Below are positions 7,694 through 15,782 of a stretch of DNA of 38,237 nt, piece by piece. Made by a program: the position numbers and the translations under genes. A model generated the notes under the pieces. It saw nothing but the letters and a program-made list of their open reading frames with translations, was not told where the DNA came from and searched no databases. The stretch comes from Fibrobacteraceae bacterium. GTDB lineage: Bacteria; Fibrobacterota; Fibrobacteria; Fibrobacterales; Fibrobacteraceae. The stretch covers positions 1 through 38,237 of the forward strand of contig JALNVO010000001.1 in NCBI GenBank assembly GCA_023231365.1, written 5' to 3'. Numbering within the stretch: the stretch's first letter is position 1; each line of letters opens with the position of its first letter.

Positions 7694-8746
7694 ATGTTTT
7701 TTGGTACAAAAAAAGAGAATCTAGGCTGGTTTATAGGTTTTTCCCCGTGGTGTCTGATTCTGATTATGGTGCTCCTCTTAGAGGGGTGCATCAGTGATGA
7801 GTCTTCTGGAACGGGTGCTGAAAATGGCTCGTTTTCTTCGTCGGTGTGGTTGTCCTCATCAAGTCTTCCTTCATCCAGTTCATCGGCGAGCCTTTCTTCT
7901 TCGGCAAATGCATTAAGCTCATCGGTACAGATGTCTTCGTCAATAGAGGATGTTTTCTCATCATCGTCATCGAATATCGTATTTGATAGTTTACCATTTG
8001 ATACTGCGATAGCTTCTCTTGGCTATTACTTTTATAGACCAGTTGATTCTCTTGATGGCTACAATGAGGGCTTTAATGTCGAAAAAAATCTTTATTATGT
8101 ATACCCTGATGGGATGTGTTATGTGGTGAAATCGGAAGATGGATATTCCCATGGAACGTATCTTAGCACATATCAAGGATCTTTTGAATATCTTATAATG
8201 AATGGAGACTCGCTTTATTTAGGTTCCCAAGAAAGTTGTACCGGCAATATGTGGGGGGATTGTTCTGTGGAATGGACCTATTATGATGCTTTTTATCGTA
8301 AGCTTGTGCTAAAAAGTCAGACTGCAGAAGTTTTCTATTTCGCCGAATATCCAAACTATAGAAGTCTATTGCAGATTGATTCTACACATATCCGAGAATG
8401 GGTGCAGTATATAAATTCTTGCTGGGCCGATGCTTATGTAAACGCATCGTCACTTGCCAAAAAAATCAATTGTGATTCATTATATATAGAAAAGTATAAT
8501 TTGATTATAACTAGTTCAGCTTGGATTTTTGAGAATGAAACATGCCGTTCCGGTTTTTCCACTAAGCCGAGATCGTTTCTTTCGGAAGAATTATGTGATG
8601 CGTATGTAGATGATTTAAACAACATTTCTGATTGCAAAAAGAGAAATTTAAATGCATCGGAGATTCCTATGTTGTGTAGTGGTTTTAATGATGCTGGATG
8701 GTGTATAAATTATTCAGATTCGACATTCATTGAATTTATGTATTAG
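7694..8746 (+). CDS. Lipoprotein with poly-serine linker, function unknown
   Basis: The 350-residue protein begins with a type II signal peptide: hydrophobic residues 19-29, then lipobox LLEG-C with acylated C32. About 70 residues follow that are dominated by runs of serine, a linker style typical of Fibrobacter surface proteins. The remaining ~250 residues are rich in Tyr, Asp and Ser, contain several scattered cysteines (such as GNMWGDCSVEW and CRSGF) that could form disulfides, and match no family I recognise. A GAGGTG site 7 nt upstream supports the ATG. The roughly 270 bp between the tRNA terminator and this gene show a weak hairpin around 7548-7566 and nothing else identifiable. A surface or periplasmic role is inferred only from the signal. 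Confidence 0.8.
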   Translation: MFFGTKKENLGWFIGFSPWCLILIMVLLLEGCISDESSGTGAENGSFSSSVWLSSSSLPSSSSSASLSSSANALSSSVQMSSSIEDVFSSSSSNIVFDSLPFDTAIASLGYYFYRPVDSLDGYNEGFNVEKNLYYVYPDGMCYVVKSEDGYSHGTYLSTYQGSFEYLIMNGDSLYLGSQESCTGNMWGDCSVEWTYYDAFYRKLVLKSQTAEVFYFAEYPNYRSLLQIDSTHIREWVQYINSCWADAYVNASSLAKKINCDSLYIEKYNLIITSSAWIFENETCRSGFSTKPRSFLSEELCDAYVDDLNNISDCKKRNLNASEIPMLCSGFNDAGWCINYSDSTFIEFMY

Positions 8747-8897
8747 TGTAATCCCCCCCAAAAAATTAACAGAGTCTTAAGTAGGAAAAAGAGTACGTTT
8801 TGACTTCCTCAAAAAAGAGCGGGGATTAGAACTCCTCTTTGCGCCGGGGTGGAGACTAGGCTGTTTTGGATCTTGCTTTTTTCTTCATCTAATTATA

Positions 8898-8938
8898 TAT
8901 TTATCGTAATACGATAAATAATTATCGTATTATAATAA
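8898..8938 (+). promoter_or_regulatory. Palindromic operator over the promoter of the DUF2975/HTH pair
   Basis: A perfect 23-bp palindrome (8898-8920) has arms TATTTATCGTA and TACGATAAATA around a central A. Its core half-site TTATCGTA recurs at 8922-8929, exactly 21 bp (two helical turns) downstream, with a degenerate partner TATAATAA. The second site overlaps a TATAAT box (8931-8936). The layout fits cooperative binding of a dimeric repressor. The small HTH protein encoded two genes downstream, or a regulator elsewhere, could be the binder. Confidence 0.6.
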
Positions 8939-8955
8939 AATAGGAGAAATAAAAT

Positions 8956-9498
8956 ATGAAACCTTTAGCACGTGGAAAGGTACAGTTGCTTTGCTTCTGG
9001 ATGCGCCGTCTGTTCCTTTTCTGGATGATCTTTGAGCCTGTGATGGTTCTTGCGATATGGGCCGCGCTTCCCTGGGTTCCGGAGATGATCCTGAATTCCT
9101 TCCTTGGCGAAGCTGCGGTGAGCCAGACTACGCCTCTTGTACGGATTTTCGGCATGGCGGCGAGTCTTCCCGGCATTCTCCTTCATGTCCTCCTCTTTTT
9201 TGAACTCGCAAAACTCCTTTCCCTCTGGGAACGCGGAAAATTCTTTGAAGAGGAAGACATCCGGTGCTTCTCGAGACTCGGAGTGTATTATCTGTGGGGG
9301 GCTGTGATCGGAGTGCTCCAGCGCGCCCTCTATTCCGTGGCCCTTACCATCAGCAATCCTCCGGGAATGCGGCAGCTCTCAGTAGGCCTCAGCTCCGATG
9401 ATTTGGGATCCGTGGCTGCTGGATTTTTCCTCTGGCTCCTCGCCTATGTCCTGCAACAGGCATATCTTCTGAAGAAGGAGGCGGACCTTACGGTCTGA
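8956..9498 (+). CDS. DUF2975 family membrane protein
   Basis: This 180-residue integral membrane protein has four hydrophobic segments (about 19-40, 62-84, 107-127, 150-170). The loop WERGKFFEEEDIRCFSRLG between segments 2 and 3 is the conserved polar part of the DUF2975 family. Members are nearly always encoded just upstream of a YozG-type Cro-like HTH protein, as here, where the next gene starts 6 nt later. An AGGAG site (8942-8946) precedes the ATG. The biochemical function is unknown; the pairing suggests that it senses a membrane or envelope condition or is the target of the regulator. Confidence 0.8.
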   Translation: MKPLARGKVQLLCFWMRRLFLFWMIFEPVMVLAIWAALPWVPEMILNSFLGEAAVSQTTPLVRIFGMAASLPGILLHVLLFFELAKLLSLWERGKFFEEEDIRCFSRLGVYYLWGAVIGVLQRALYSVALTISNPPGMRQLSVGLSSDDLGSVAAGFFLWLLAYVLQQAYLLKKEADLTV

Positions 9499-9504
9499 AA
9501 GGCT

Positions 9505-9723
9505 ATGGGTATTCGAGTGAATTTGGATGTAATCATGGCGAAACGCCGGATGCGGCTCAATGAGCTTGCCCTTCGCGTCGGTATCACGGAAGCGAATCTG
9601 AGCATTCTCAAGACGGGCAAGGCCCGCGCGGTGCGCTTTGAAACTCTCTCCGCCCTCTGCCGGGAACTGGATTGCCAGCCGGGGGATCTTCTGGAGTTCG
9701 TGCCGGATAAAAAAGAGGCGTAA
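9505..9723 (+). CDS. Small Cro/C1-type HTH regulator (YozG-like)
   Basis: This 72-residue protein is almost entirely a helix-turn-helix domain. MAKRRMRLNELALRVGI forms helices 1-2, TEANLSILKTGKARAVR is the recognition region, and ETLSALCRELDCQPGDLLEF is the C-terminal part typical of the HTH_26/YozG family. It follows the DUF2975 gene by 6 nt and shares its promoter. The palindromic operator upstream of the pair is a plausible autoregulatory target (inference). Confidence 0.88.
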   Translation: MGIRVNLDVIMAKRRMRLNELALRVGITEANLSILKTGKARAVRFETLSALCRELDCQPGDLLEFVPDKKEA

Positions 9724-9856
9724 GACCATTTTTTTGAGCGTTCTCTTGTCAGTGACCTTCACATAAACTATCTTGGGAATATGTTCAATTTGAATATTCT
9801 TTTCGGCCTTCTTCTTAGTCGCTCCTGAAGCGAGGTCAAAAGGTATTCTTTCAAAA

Positions 9857-9893
9857 GGCCCGCTTCAATGATGAATGCGGGCCGTGTTATTTT
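9857..9893 (+). terminator. GC-rich hairpin between the HTH and methyltransferase genes
   Basis: GGCCCGC (9857-9863) pairs with GCGGGCC (9877-9883), and the inner TTCA/TGAA extends the stem with one bulged T. GTGTTATTTTA follows, a weak T-rich tail. It probably terminates the DUF2975/HTH transcript, though an RNA-level control element is not excluded. A similar GCCCG hairpin ends the next gene. Confidence 0.55.
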
Positions 9894-9935
9894 AAGGGCT
9901 TTGCGTGTCATCGTTGAGGGGCAAAGGAGAAAAAG

Positions 9936-10706
9936 ATGAGCGAAGGAAAACAAATGCACCATTTTAACATGATTGAAAACGCCAAGAAACGGTTCCAGTC
10001 TGACCTGCTGAAGAAGGAATACAGCAAAATAACGTCGGATGACGGGCAATTGCAGGAGATGTTCCGGCATTGTAAATTTGTAGATGACGCCCGGTATGTG
10101 GATGTCGGAACGGGCTGCGGTTATGTGGCTTTCGGGATCGCAGCACAGAATGCCCGTTGCCGGGTCACGGGAATTGACATCGTTGAAAACATTCTTGAAC
10201 TGAACAACAGAGCGACAGCGGAAAGAAACGCCCCGAATGTAGAGTTCAGGAAGTTCGACGGCATCGACCTTCCCTTTGATGACAGGTCGGTGACGGGGAT
10301 GTTCGCCCGTTATTCGTTCCATCATTTTCCCGATGTAGGGAAATCAGCCGCCGAGATCGACCGTGTATTGACTGGTGACGGATTCTTCTATGTGACGGAC
10401 CCGCTTCCTGCCGATGGCGACGATGCGGATTTTGCAAACGAGTTCAGCCGGTTACGGCCTGATGGGCATATGCGGTATTATACTGAAAGTGAATATGACC
10501 GACTGTTTCACGGAATTCATCTGGAAAAGGAACACGTGTTCTATACCAAAGTGACGATTCCGAGAAAACTGGATGATCGCTACAGGGAACTGCTCGATGA
10601 AACTCCCGGCTCCATACAAGAAAAATACAATGTCCGCCTTGATGATGAACAAGTGAGAATCGATGTCCCTGTGGGCAACATTCTGTATAGAAGGAAATGC
10701 GCCTGA
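9936..10706 (+). CDS. Class I SAM-dependent methyltransferase
   Basis: This 256-residue protein has the Rossmann-like methyltransferase core. Motif I is VDVGTGCGYVAFGIA (about 55-69), the acidic end of strand 2 is TGIDIVENIL, and the post-motif FDGIDLPFDDRSVTGMFARYSFHHFPD matches the Methyltransf_11 (UbiE/small-molecule) subfamily. The substrate cannot be inferred. AAAGGAG stands 5-6 nt before the ATG. The gene stands alone between two hairpins, so it looks like a separate unit. Base composition resembles the surrounding housekeeping genes. Confidence 0.85.
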   Translation: MSEGKQMHHFNMIENAKKRFQSDLLKKEYSKITSDDGQLQEMFRHCKFVDDARYVDVGTGCGYVAFGIAAQNARCRVTGIDIVENILELNNRATAERNAPNVEFRKFDGIDLPFDDRSVTGMFARYSFHHFPDVGKSAAEIDRVLTGDGFFYVTDPLPADGDDADFANEFSRLRPDGHMRYYTESEYDRLFHGIHLEKEHVFYTKVTIPRKLDDRYRELLDETPGSIQEKYNVRLDDEQVRIDVPVGNILYRRKCA

Positions 10707-10708
10707 CA

Positions 10709-10737
10709 AAGGCCCGGCTTCGGGCTGTGTTTTTTTA
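10709..10737 (+). terminator. Intrinsic terminator of the methyltransferase gene
   Basis: GCCCG (10712-10716), loop GCTT and CGGGC (10721-10725) are followed by TGTG and seven T. It starts directly behind the stop codon. Confidence 0.8.
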
Positions 10738-10804
10738 CAACGTATTAAAATATTTTCTCTTGACTTTGCCATCTTTTTCGGCGATTTTTATGGAGAGGTT
10801 TTTT

Positions 10805-11878
10805 ATGTGTAGAAAATACTGGGGTATCCTGATTTTATTTTGTGCTGAAGTTTCGGTAGCGGAGGGAACGGTCAATTACCATTTGAACAAATCTGAAAAT
10901 CCGACTGAAGATGAGCTGGATGCTTATAGCCATATTCAAGTGGCGATGGACTCTGCGGTTGGTATCTATAACAAGTATACGTCCCTCTCTAAGCATATTG
11001 AAGTTTATTATAATATCGGTGTTCCCACGGCGGAGGCTTCTAATAATGGTCGTCTTACTTTCGGAGCCCGCCGAGATTATATGGTGGTATGTACGGCGAT
11101 GCACGAGATAGCGCATACGCTCGGAATGGGGACGACTTCAGAGTATCAGGCGATGATGGTGAATGGCGTTTTCCAAGGGGAAAGAGCACAGGCAATGCTC
11201 AAGGAGCTTACGGGAGACCCGACTGCGGAACTCCATGGCGATTCGCAGCATTTTTGGCCTTATGGACTCAATTACGCAAGCGAAGTCAAATCAGAACAGG
11301 ATTTGGTTTTTCATGCAAAGATTGTAGAGGCTATGTATCAAGACATATTTAAAGAGGCTTTTTATTTTGCAGGCCGGATTCGCTCGGTGTCAAAGAATTT
11401 GTGTATGGGAATAACTTCTTTAAACGCTTTGCAACTTATGAATTGTAGCGACACGGCAACTTTTGTGCGGATTATTGCTGTGGGAGAACCGGTGGCGTAT
11501 CGCATTGAATTAGGCGAGCGCGTTTTAGATGTTCCCAATGAGTCGTTGAATGCGGGAACCGTTCTTGGTACGTATGCTTGGAATGGCGGAGCTCATCAAA
11601 AATCATACAAAGAAAATTTTGAAGCGGATACTTCGGAGTTCTTTTTTAAGAATGTGAAAAGCGGTCTTTATCTGAAAGCAGATGGGACTTCGGTTATTCA
11701 AGATTCTAAAATGGACGGAGACCCCCTTTATTTATGGACGTTAGTAAGTACTTCGCAGACTCTTGCTATTAGAAAATCAGCTATTAGATTACGCGCAGAT
11801 GTCTTATATTTACATAATTTAGATGTAATGGGCCGTCGGATAGACAATAAGCCAGAGCGGATTCTTTTTGCCCGTTAA
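10805..11878 (+). CDS. Secreted zinc-protease-like protein with C-terminal ricin-type domain
   Basis: The ATG at 10805 has GGAGAGG 6 nt upstream and gives 357 residues. The frame is open further upstream, but that part overlaps the methyltransferase terminator. A signal peptide (about 1-19) is followed by a catalytic-looking region with HEIAHTLGMGT. H100, E101 and H104 fit a zinc HExxH motif, but the position of the third metzincin ligand is T110. The C-terminal half (about 190-320) resembles a ricin/beta-trefoil lectin fold: AGTVLGTYAWNGGAHQ and FFFKNVKSGLYLKADGT followed by LYLWTLV. The last residues, NLDVMGRRI...ILFAR, look like a degenerate form of the GRR-containing C-terminal tail seen on other secreted Fibrobacter proteins. 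A polymer-degrading or glycan-binding exoprotein is likely. Confidence 0.7.
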   Translation: MCRKYWGILILFCAEVSVAEGTVNYHLNKSENPTEDELDAYSHIQVAMDSAVGIYNKYTSLSKHIEVYYNIGVPTAEASNNGRLTFGARRDYMVVCTAMHEIAHTLGMGTTSEYQAMMVNGVFQGERAQAMLKELTGDPTAELHGDSQHFWPYGLNYASEVKSEQDLVFHAKIVEAMYQDIFKEAFYFAGRIRSVSKNLCMGITSLNALQLMNCSDTATFVRIIAVGEPVAYRIELGERVLDVPNESLNAGTVLGTYAWNGGAHQKSYKENFEADTSEFFFKNVKSGLYLKADGTSVIQDSKMDGDPLYLWTLVSTSQTLAIRKSAIRLRADVLYLHNLDVMGRRIDNKPERILFAR

Positions 11879-11901
11879 AGGAATGTCCGTTCACAGATTA
11901 T

Positions 11902-12393
11902 TTATTCTTTCTTCTCTTCTGCAATCGGTGCGAGTGTGGCGGTAATGGCTGCAATCAAGTCTTTGGGTGCAATTTTCAGCTGGAGTCCGCGGAGCCCGGC
12001 GCTTACATAGATGTAGTCTAATTGTTCTGCGCTCTGGTGAATGTATACCGGGTAGGGCTTCTTTAGGCCCACGGGAGAACAACCGCCGCGGATATAGCCT
12101 GTGAGCGGCAAAAGCTCTTTAACTGCGACGGGTTCTACTTTTTTGTTCTTTGAAATTTGAGCTATCGCCTTGAGATTTACTTCAAGATTTCCGGGAACGA
12201 CGCCCACGAGTAATCCGTTTTTATCACCGCGCATAAGTATCGTCTTAAATACGCGTTCTATGGGTTCGTTGAGCGATGCTGCTACGTGTTCTGCGCCGAG
12301 TTCCGTTTCATCGACGGCGTAAGGGATGAGATCATATGAGATGTGCTTCTGGTCTAAGATGCGGGCTGCGTTCGTCTTGTGAATCTTTTCCAT
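11902..12393 (-). CDS. ybaK: YbaK/EbsC-type Cys-tRNA(Pro) deacylase
   Basis: YbaK removes cysteine mischarged onto tRNA-Pro (trans-editing, cytosol). The product shows the family pattern: an N-terminal KTNAARILDQKHISYDL, VFKTILMRGDKNGLLVGVVP, K-rich NLKAIAQISKNKKVE, LTGYIRGGCSPVGLKKPYP (with the catalytic-pocket GGxSP element) and YVSAGLRGLQLKIAPKDLI. I start at ATG 12393 (MEKIHKTN, 163 residues). The frame is open to another ATG at 12417, but the family begins at this position. TATAAA lies 7 nt upstream of the ATG, so the message may be nearly leaderless. It stands alone; cobB lies upstream on the same strand but ends in its own terminator. Confidence 0.9.
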   Translation of the reverse strand: MEKIHKTNAARILDQKHISYDLIPYAVDETELGAEHVAASLNEPIERVFKTILMRGDKNGLLVGVVPGNLEVNLKAIAQISKNKKVEPVAVKELLPLTGYIRGGCSPVGLKKPYPVYIHQSAEQLDYIYVSAGLRGLQLKIAPKDLIAAITATLAPIAEEKKE

Positions 12394-12439
12394 ATTGGCC
12401 TTTATAAGGACTAGCAAAAATATAAAATCAAAGAATAGG

Positions 12440-12476
12440 GAATAAAAGAAGAGGACTGCTTTTATGCGGTCCTCTT
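12440..12476 (-). terminator. Intrinsic terminator of the M20 peptidase-cobB operon
   Basis: On the minus strand, AAGAGGAC and GTCCTCTT (12449-12476) form an 8-bp perfect outer stem with an imperfect inner extension, followed by CTTTTATT. It lies 17 nt beyond the cobB stop codon. Confidence 0.8.
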
Positions 12477-12492
12477 TTGCGCAATCGGTTTG

Positions 12493-13176
12493 CTATTTGA
12501 AGTTTTCGCACCAAGTGGGCACAACTTCGCTTGCCTTCCCTTCCAAGAACGCGTCTGTGTTGCGGTCTTCCCGGTCGACTTCCAAGTTGAGGCAGGTAAC
12601 GTGCGCTTTATAGTGCTTGGCAAGTTGCTTGAAACCTGCTGCGGGGTATACCACGCTGCTTGTTCCGATATAAGCAAATTCTTTTGTGTGTAATAGTGCG
12701 TTTTCGATTTTGTCCATATACAGAGGTATTTCTCCGAACCATACGATGTGTGGGCGAGTAGGCGCTCCGCAGAATGGGCATTTCGTTTCGGCGGTCTCTT
12801 CTCCGTCAAAGTTAAAGACATGGCTTTCGTTTGCTTCGCAGCGGAGCTGCTTTAGAGCTCCGTGCATGTGGAGAACTCGCTTGCTTCCGGCGCGTTCGTG
12901 AAGATCATCCACATTTTGCGTCACGAGCAAGAAATCATCGCCAAGCCGCTCTTCTAGCTTGGCAAGGGCAAAGTGTGCCGCGTTTGGTTTGTAGTTGGGG
13001 AGACCCACCCGGAGGGAATTGTAAAAGTTCCTCACGCGGGCCTTGTCGCGGTAATATCCTTCGGGTGTCGCAACGTCTTCAATTTTTTCATTTTCCCAAA
13101 GCCCGTTGTTGCCGCGGAATGTCCGGAGTCCGGATTCTGCGCTGATTCCTGCGCCAGTGAGTACGACTAATTTCAT
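12493..13176 (-). CDS. cobB: Sirtuin-family NAD-dependent protein deacylase
   Basis: Sirtuins remove acyl groups from lysines and consume NAD. The 227-residue protein has GAGISAESGLRTFRG (NAD binding, 8-22), TQNVDDLHERAG (86-97), catalytic histidine H105 in LHMHGAL, a CPFCG zinc pair, VWFGEIP and the C-terminal GTSSVVYPAA, colinear with E. coli CobB. The class III YxxR acyl-selectivity motif is altered: FYNSLR places leucine (L55) where Arg is expected after Y52, with Arg one residue later. Its ATG overlaps the upstream peptidase stop by 4 nt (ATGA), so the two are translationally coupled. Confidence 0.92.
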   Translation of the reverse strand: MKLVVLTGAGISAESGLRTFRGNNGLWENEKIEDVATPEGYYRDKARVRNFYNSLRVGLPNYKPNAAHFALAKLEERLGDDFLLVTQNVDDLHERAGSKRVLHMHGALKQLRCEANESHVFNFDGEETAETKCPFCGAPTRPHIVWFGEIPLYMDKIENALLHTKEFAYIGTSSVVYPAAGFKQLAKHYKAHVTCLNLEVDREDRNTDAFLEGKASEVVPTWCENFK

Positions 13177-14549
13177 TTGCAGAGTCCTTGTAAGAACAAT
13201 GCTTCGGCGAGCATACCCCGTTCCAAATCGGAAAGATTCAAACTTTCATTTTCGCTGTGGGCATTGCATTTCGGGTCTTCGAGACCGGTCAATAGAATGG
13301 GAATGTTCCCGAACATATCGCGGAATAGCTGTGCGCCGGGGATGGACGCCCCGCAGCCTATGTACTTCGCTTCTGTACCGAAGGCATCGGTCATTGCTTG
13401 TTTCATCAGGCCGAAATACGGGTGTGAAATGTCTGTTGTAAAGGGGTCTGCACCGTCTTCCGTAAAGAGCGAAAGTTCAAGCCCGTTAGGGCAGATTTTC
13501 TTCAAATGGTCAATGAGTTTGAGTGTACATGTGTCTGCGGCCATTCCCGGAGCGAGCCTAATTCCAATGCGGGCGTAAGCGGAATCTTGAAGTACGTTTC
13601 CCGCCTGGGTTCGCGAACCGGCCTCAATGGCTGTAACCACGATTGACGGCTTTCTCCAGAGTGTTGTAAGAATGTCGCCGCTTTTGGAAAATAGGTTGAC
13701 ATTCGGAAGAACTCCCGCTTCCTTGCGGAATTTGTCTTCCGTATAATCCAAAGCCCTGTAACTTTGAAGTTCTTCTTTGCTAGGAGTTTCGATGCCATCG
13801 TAAAAGTGATCGATGAGAATGTTCCCGTTTGAATCTGTGAGCGTTGCTATCATTTTGCAAAGAGCCTGCACGGGGTCGGGGATCGGGCCCGACCAAGAGC
13901 CCGAGTGGAGTGGTGTTTTCATTGCTTTCAGCACTACGGAAACGGCGGACATTCCGCGGAGCGTCGTAGTGATAGAGGGGACGCCCGAATCGAAATTCGA
14001 AAGGTCTGCGATGATAACCCCATCGCATTTGAGAAGTTCTTTGTTTTCCTTTAGAATTTGGGCAAAACCGGAGCTGCCGGATTCTTCTTCGCCTTCGATG
14101 ACCATTTTGATATTCGGCATCCGATCACTCGAAAGAGCGAGCACTTGCGTAACAGCGGCAAGGTGGAGAATGATGCCGGATTTGTCATCCGCAGCCCCTC
14201 TTCCATATAAGCGCCCATTGCGGATTTCAGGGGCAAACGGAGGTGTTTCCCAGAGTGCTTCGCGCATCGTAGGCTGCACATCATGGTGAGCGTAGAGGAG
14301 TATCGTCGGGTTGGATGGTTTTGTCTTGAGTTCGGCGAATACGGTAACGCGCCCGCTGGGAGGTGTTAAAAATTTGGCATTCTCAAAACCGTGGCTTTCA
14401 AAGAGCTGTTTTACAGCTTTTGCAGAACGCAAGATCTCGTTTTTATCAAAATCTTCAAAACTAATGGATGGAATTCGGATTAAAGTTTCAAGAGCTTCTA
14501 CGTAACGCGGAAATTGTTCGTGGATTCTCTTTTCCAAAGTCTCTTTCAT
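13173..14549 (-). CDS. M20 family metallopeptidase (dipeptidase-like)
   Basis: This zinc exopeptidase of the M20/carnosinase type probably cleaves dipeptides or other N-acyl amino acids in the cytosol. Seen in sequence are the first metal site LLYAHHDVQP, the bridging acidic stretch GRGAADDKSG, the catalytic pair GEEESGS, and the C-terminal ligand region LEDPKCNAHSENES, in family order. I prefer ATG 14549, with an AAGG-type site in the right window (458 residues), over the in-frame GTG 14558, which has no room for a Shine-Dalgarno sequence. It is co-transcribed and coupled (4-nt overlap) with the downstream sirtuin. pyrD diverges 50 nt away. Confidence 0.9.
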   Translation of the reverse strand: MKETLEKRIHEQFPRYVEALETLIRIPSISFEDFDKNEILRSAKAVKQLFESHGFENAKFLTPPSGRVTVFAELKTKPSNPTILLYAHHDVQPTMREALWETPPFAPEIRNGRLYGRGAADDKSGIILHLAAVTQVLALSSDRMPNIKMVIEGEEESGSSGFAQILKENKELLKCDGVIIADLSNFDSGVPSITTTLRGMSAVSVVLKAMKTPLHSGSWSGPIPDPVQALCKMIATLTDSNGNILIDHFYDGIETPSKEELQSYRALDYTEDKFRKEAGVLPNVNLFSKSGDILTTLWRKPSIVVTAIEAGSRTQAGNVLQDSAYARIGIRLAPGMAADTCTLKLIDHLKKICPNGLELSLFTEDGADPFTTDISHPYFGLMKQAMTDAFGTEAKYIGCGASIPGAQLFRDMFGNIPILLTGLEDPKCNAHSENESLNLSDLERGMLAEALFLQGLCK

Positions 14550-14599
14550 AGCACACACCTTTTTTCTTGTAACAATTTTTTGTTAATTTAATCTTAAAT

Positions 14600-15766
14600 A
14601 TGGCAATCGATTGTGTTAACCATGACTATTATTTGCTGAAAGGCGATAAAATTCTCGCCTTAATCCGTCGGATTTTCAAGAATTCTACAGAGTTCCGACA
14701 CGATTCTTTGAAGTATGCGGCTCGTTTTGCACCCTTTATTCCGTTTATCGGTGGCCGCCCGGATCTTTCGGAAAAGCTTAAGTGCCGGATAACGTTCAAG
14801 GACCGCAGTTGTCCTTTGTATTTGAGTTCTCCGATTATACTTGCTGCGGGTGCGAACAAAACGGCAAGCCGCATTTCCGATTTTGCGAATTTGGTCTTTG
14901 GCGGTATTACAGTCGGAACAGCTACCCGAAATTTCCGCGAAGGAAATCCCCACAGGCCGCGGCTCGGTTTTTTGGAAGAGGACCGCTCCATTTACAACAG
15001 TATGGGCCTCAACAATGACGGCATAGAAATGATTTCTAAGCGCGTGGATGCCCAGCTCACCTATGCGCACAAAGCGGGAATGTCCGTGGGTATCTCTGTA
15101 GCTGAAACTCCGGGGCTCATATCCGATGATATTAAGCTCAAGGATGTACTTGAGAGTTTTGCGATTGCGTACAAAGCGGCAGATTATGTAGAAATTAATG
15201 TCAGTTGCCCGAATACCGGTGAAAACCGCATTGATCTGGATACCCGATTCACGGAACTTCTTTTTTCGGAGATAATGAATTTTCGCAAGACCCAGTGCCC
15301 GCGCAAGGCTGTTTATGCGAAGCTCAGCCCGGATATGTCGGAACATCAGCTCATTTCCACACTGGACATTCTTTCCCGATATGGTGTGAATGGAGTGGTA
15401 CTCGGCAATACGTTCCCTTCGCGTAAAATCGGCGAGCTTCCGATGTTTTCCAAATACGAAGACTTGAAATCGCTCCGCGCCGATGGCGATAAAGGTGGAA
15501 TTTCGGGCCGCCCTTTATACCAGAACACGTTTTGGATGGTGCAGACGGTAAAATCCCGCTATCCGGAAATGAGCGTTATCGCTTGTGGCGGAATTGATCA
15601 AGGCTGTAAAATTTATGATCTCCTCCGCTTGGGCGCCGATGCTGTTCAATGCTATTCTGTGGTCGCGTTCCGATGGATGCCTGCGCATGCGATGCGCCGT
15701 GAACTTTCTCTTGCTCTTAAAAAAGACGGCTTTGCGGCTCTTTCCGAGATGCAGTCCAAAGAATGA
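14600..15766 (+). CDS. pyrD: Dihydroorotate dehydrogenase, class 2-like with a cysteine base
   Basis: PyrD oxidises dihydroorotate to orotate using FMN (pyrimidine synthesis). The 388-residue protein has a class 2-like layout: an N-terminal helical segment, YNSMGLNNDGI (132-142), GGISGRPLYQ and the phosphate-binding IACGGI. At the catalytic-base position, however, N200-V-S-C203-P-N205-T carries cysteine, as in class 1 enzymes, where class 2 normally has serine. The physiological electron acceptor is therefore uncertain. The ATG has no Shine-Dalgarno site. A TTGTAA/TAATCT pair with 16-nt spacing ends 5 nt before it, so a leaderless transcript is possible. Confidence 0.9.
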   Translation: MAIDCVNHDYYLLKGDKILALIRRIFKNSTEFRHDSLKYAARFAPFIPFIGGRPDLSEKLKCRITFKDRSCPLYLSSPIILAAGANKTASRISDFANLVFGGITVGTATRNFREGNPHRPRLGFLEEDRSIYNSMGLNNDGIEMISKRVDAQLTYAHKAGMSVGISVAETPGLISDDIKLKDVLESFAIAYKAADYVEINVSCPNTGENRIDLDTRFTELLFSEIMNFRKTQCPRKAVYAKLSPDMSEHQLISTLDILSRYGVNGVVLGNTFPSRKIGELPMFSKYEDLKSLRADGDKGGISGRPLYQNTFWMVQTVKSRYPEMSVIACGGIDQGCKIYDLLRLGADAVQCYSVVAFRWMPAHAMRRELSLALKKDGFAALSEMQSKE

Positions 15767-15782
15767 CCGCTTGGGAGGCATC

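Noticed and set aside
9768..10325. 185-codon open frame antisense to the methyltransferase
   Set aside because: It is a shadow of the + strand gene and crosses a GC hairpin; no motif or ribosome site.
10760..10794. TTGACT-based promoter for the secreted protease gene
   Set aside because: No -10 hexamer at acceptable spacing could be found.
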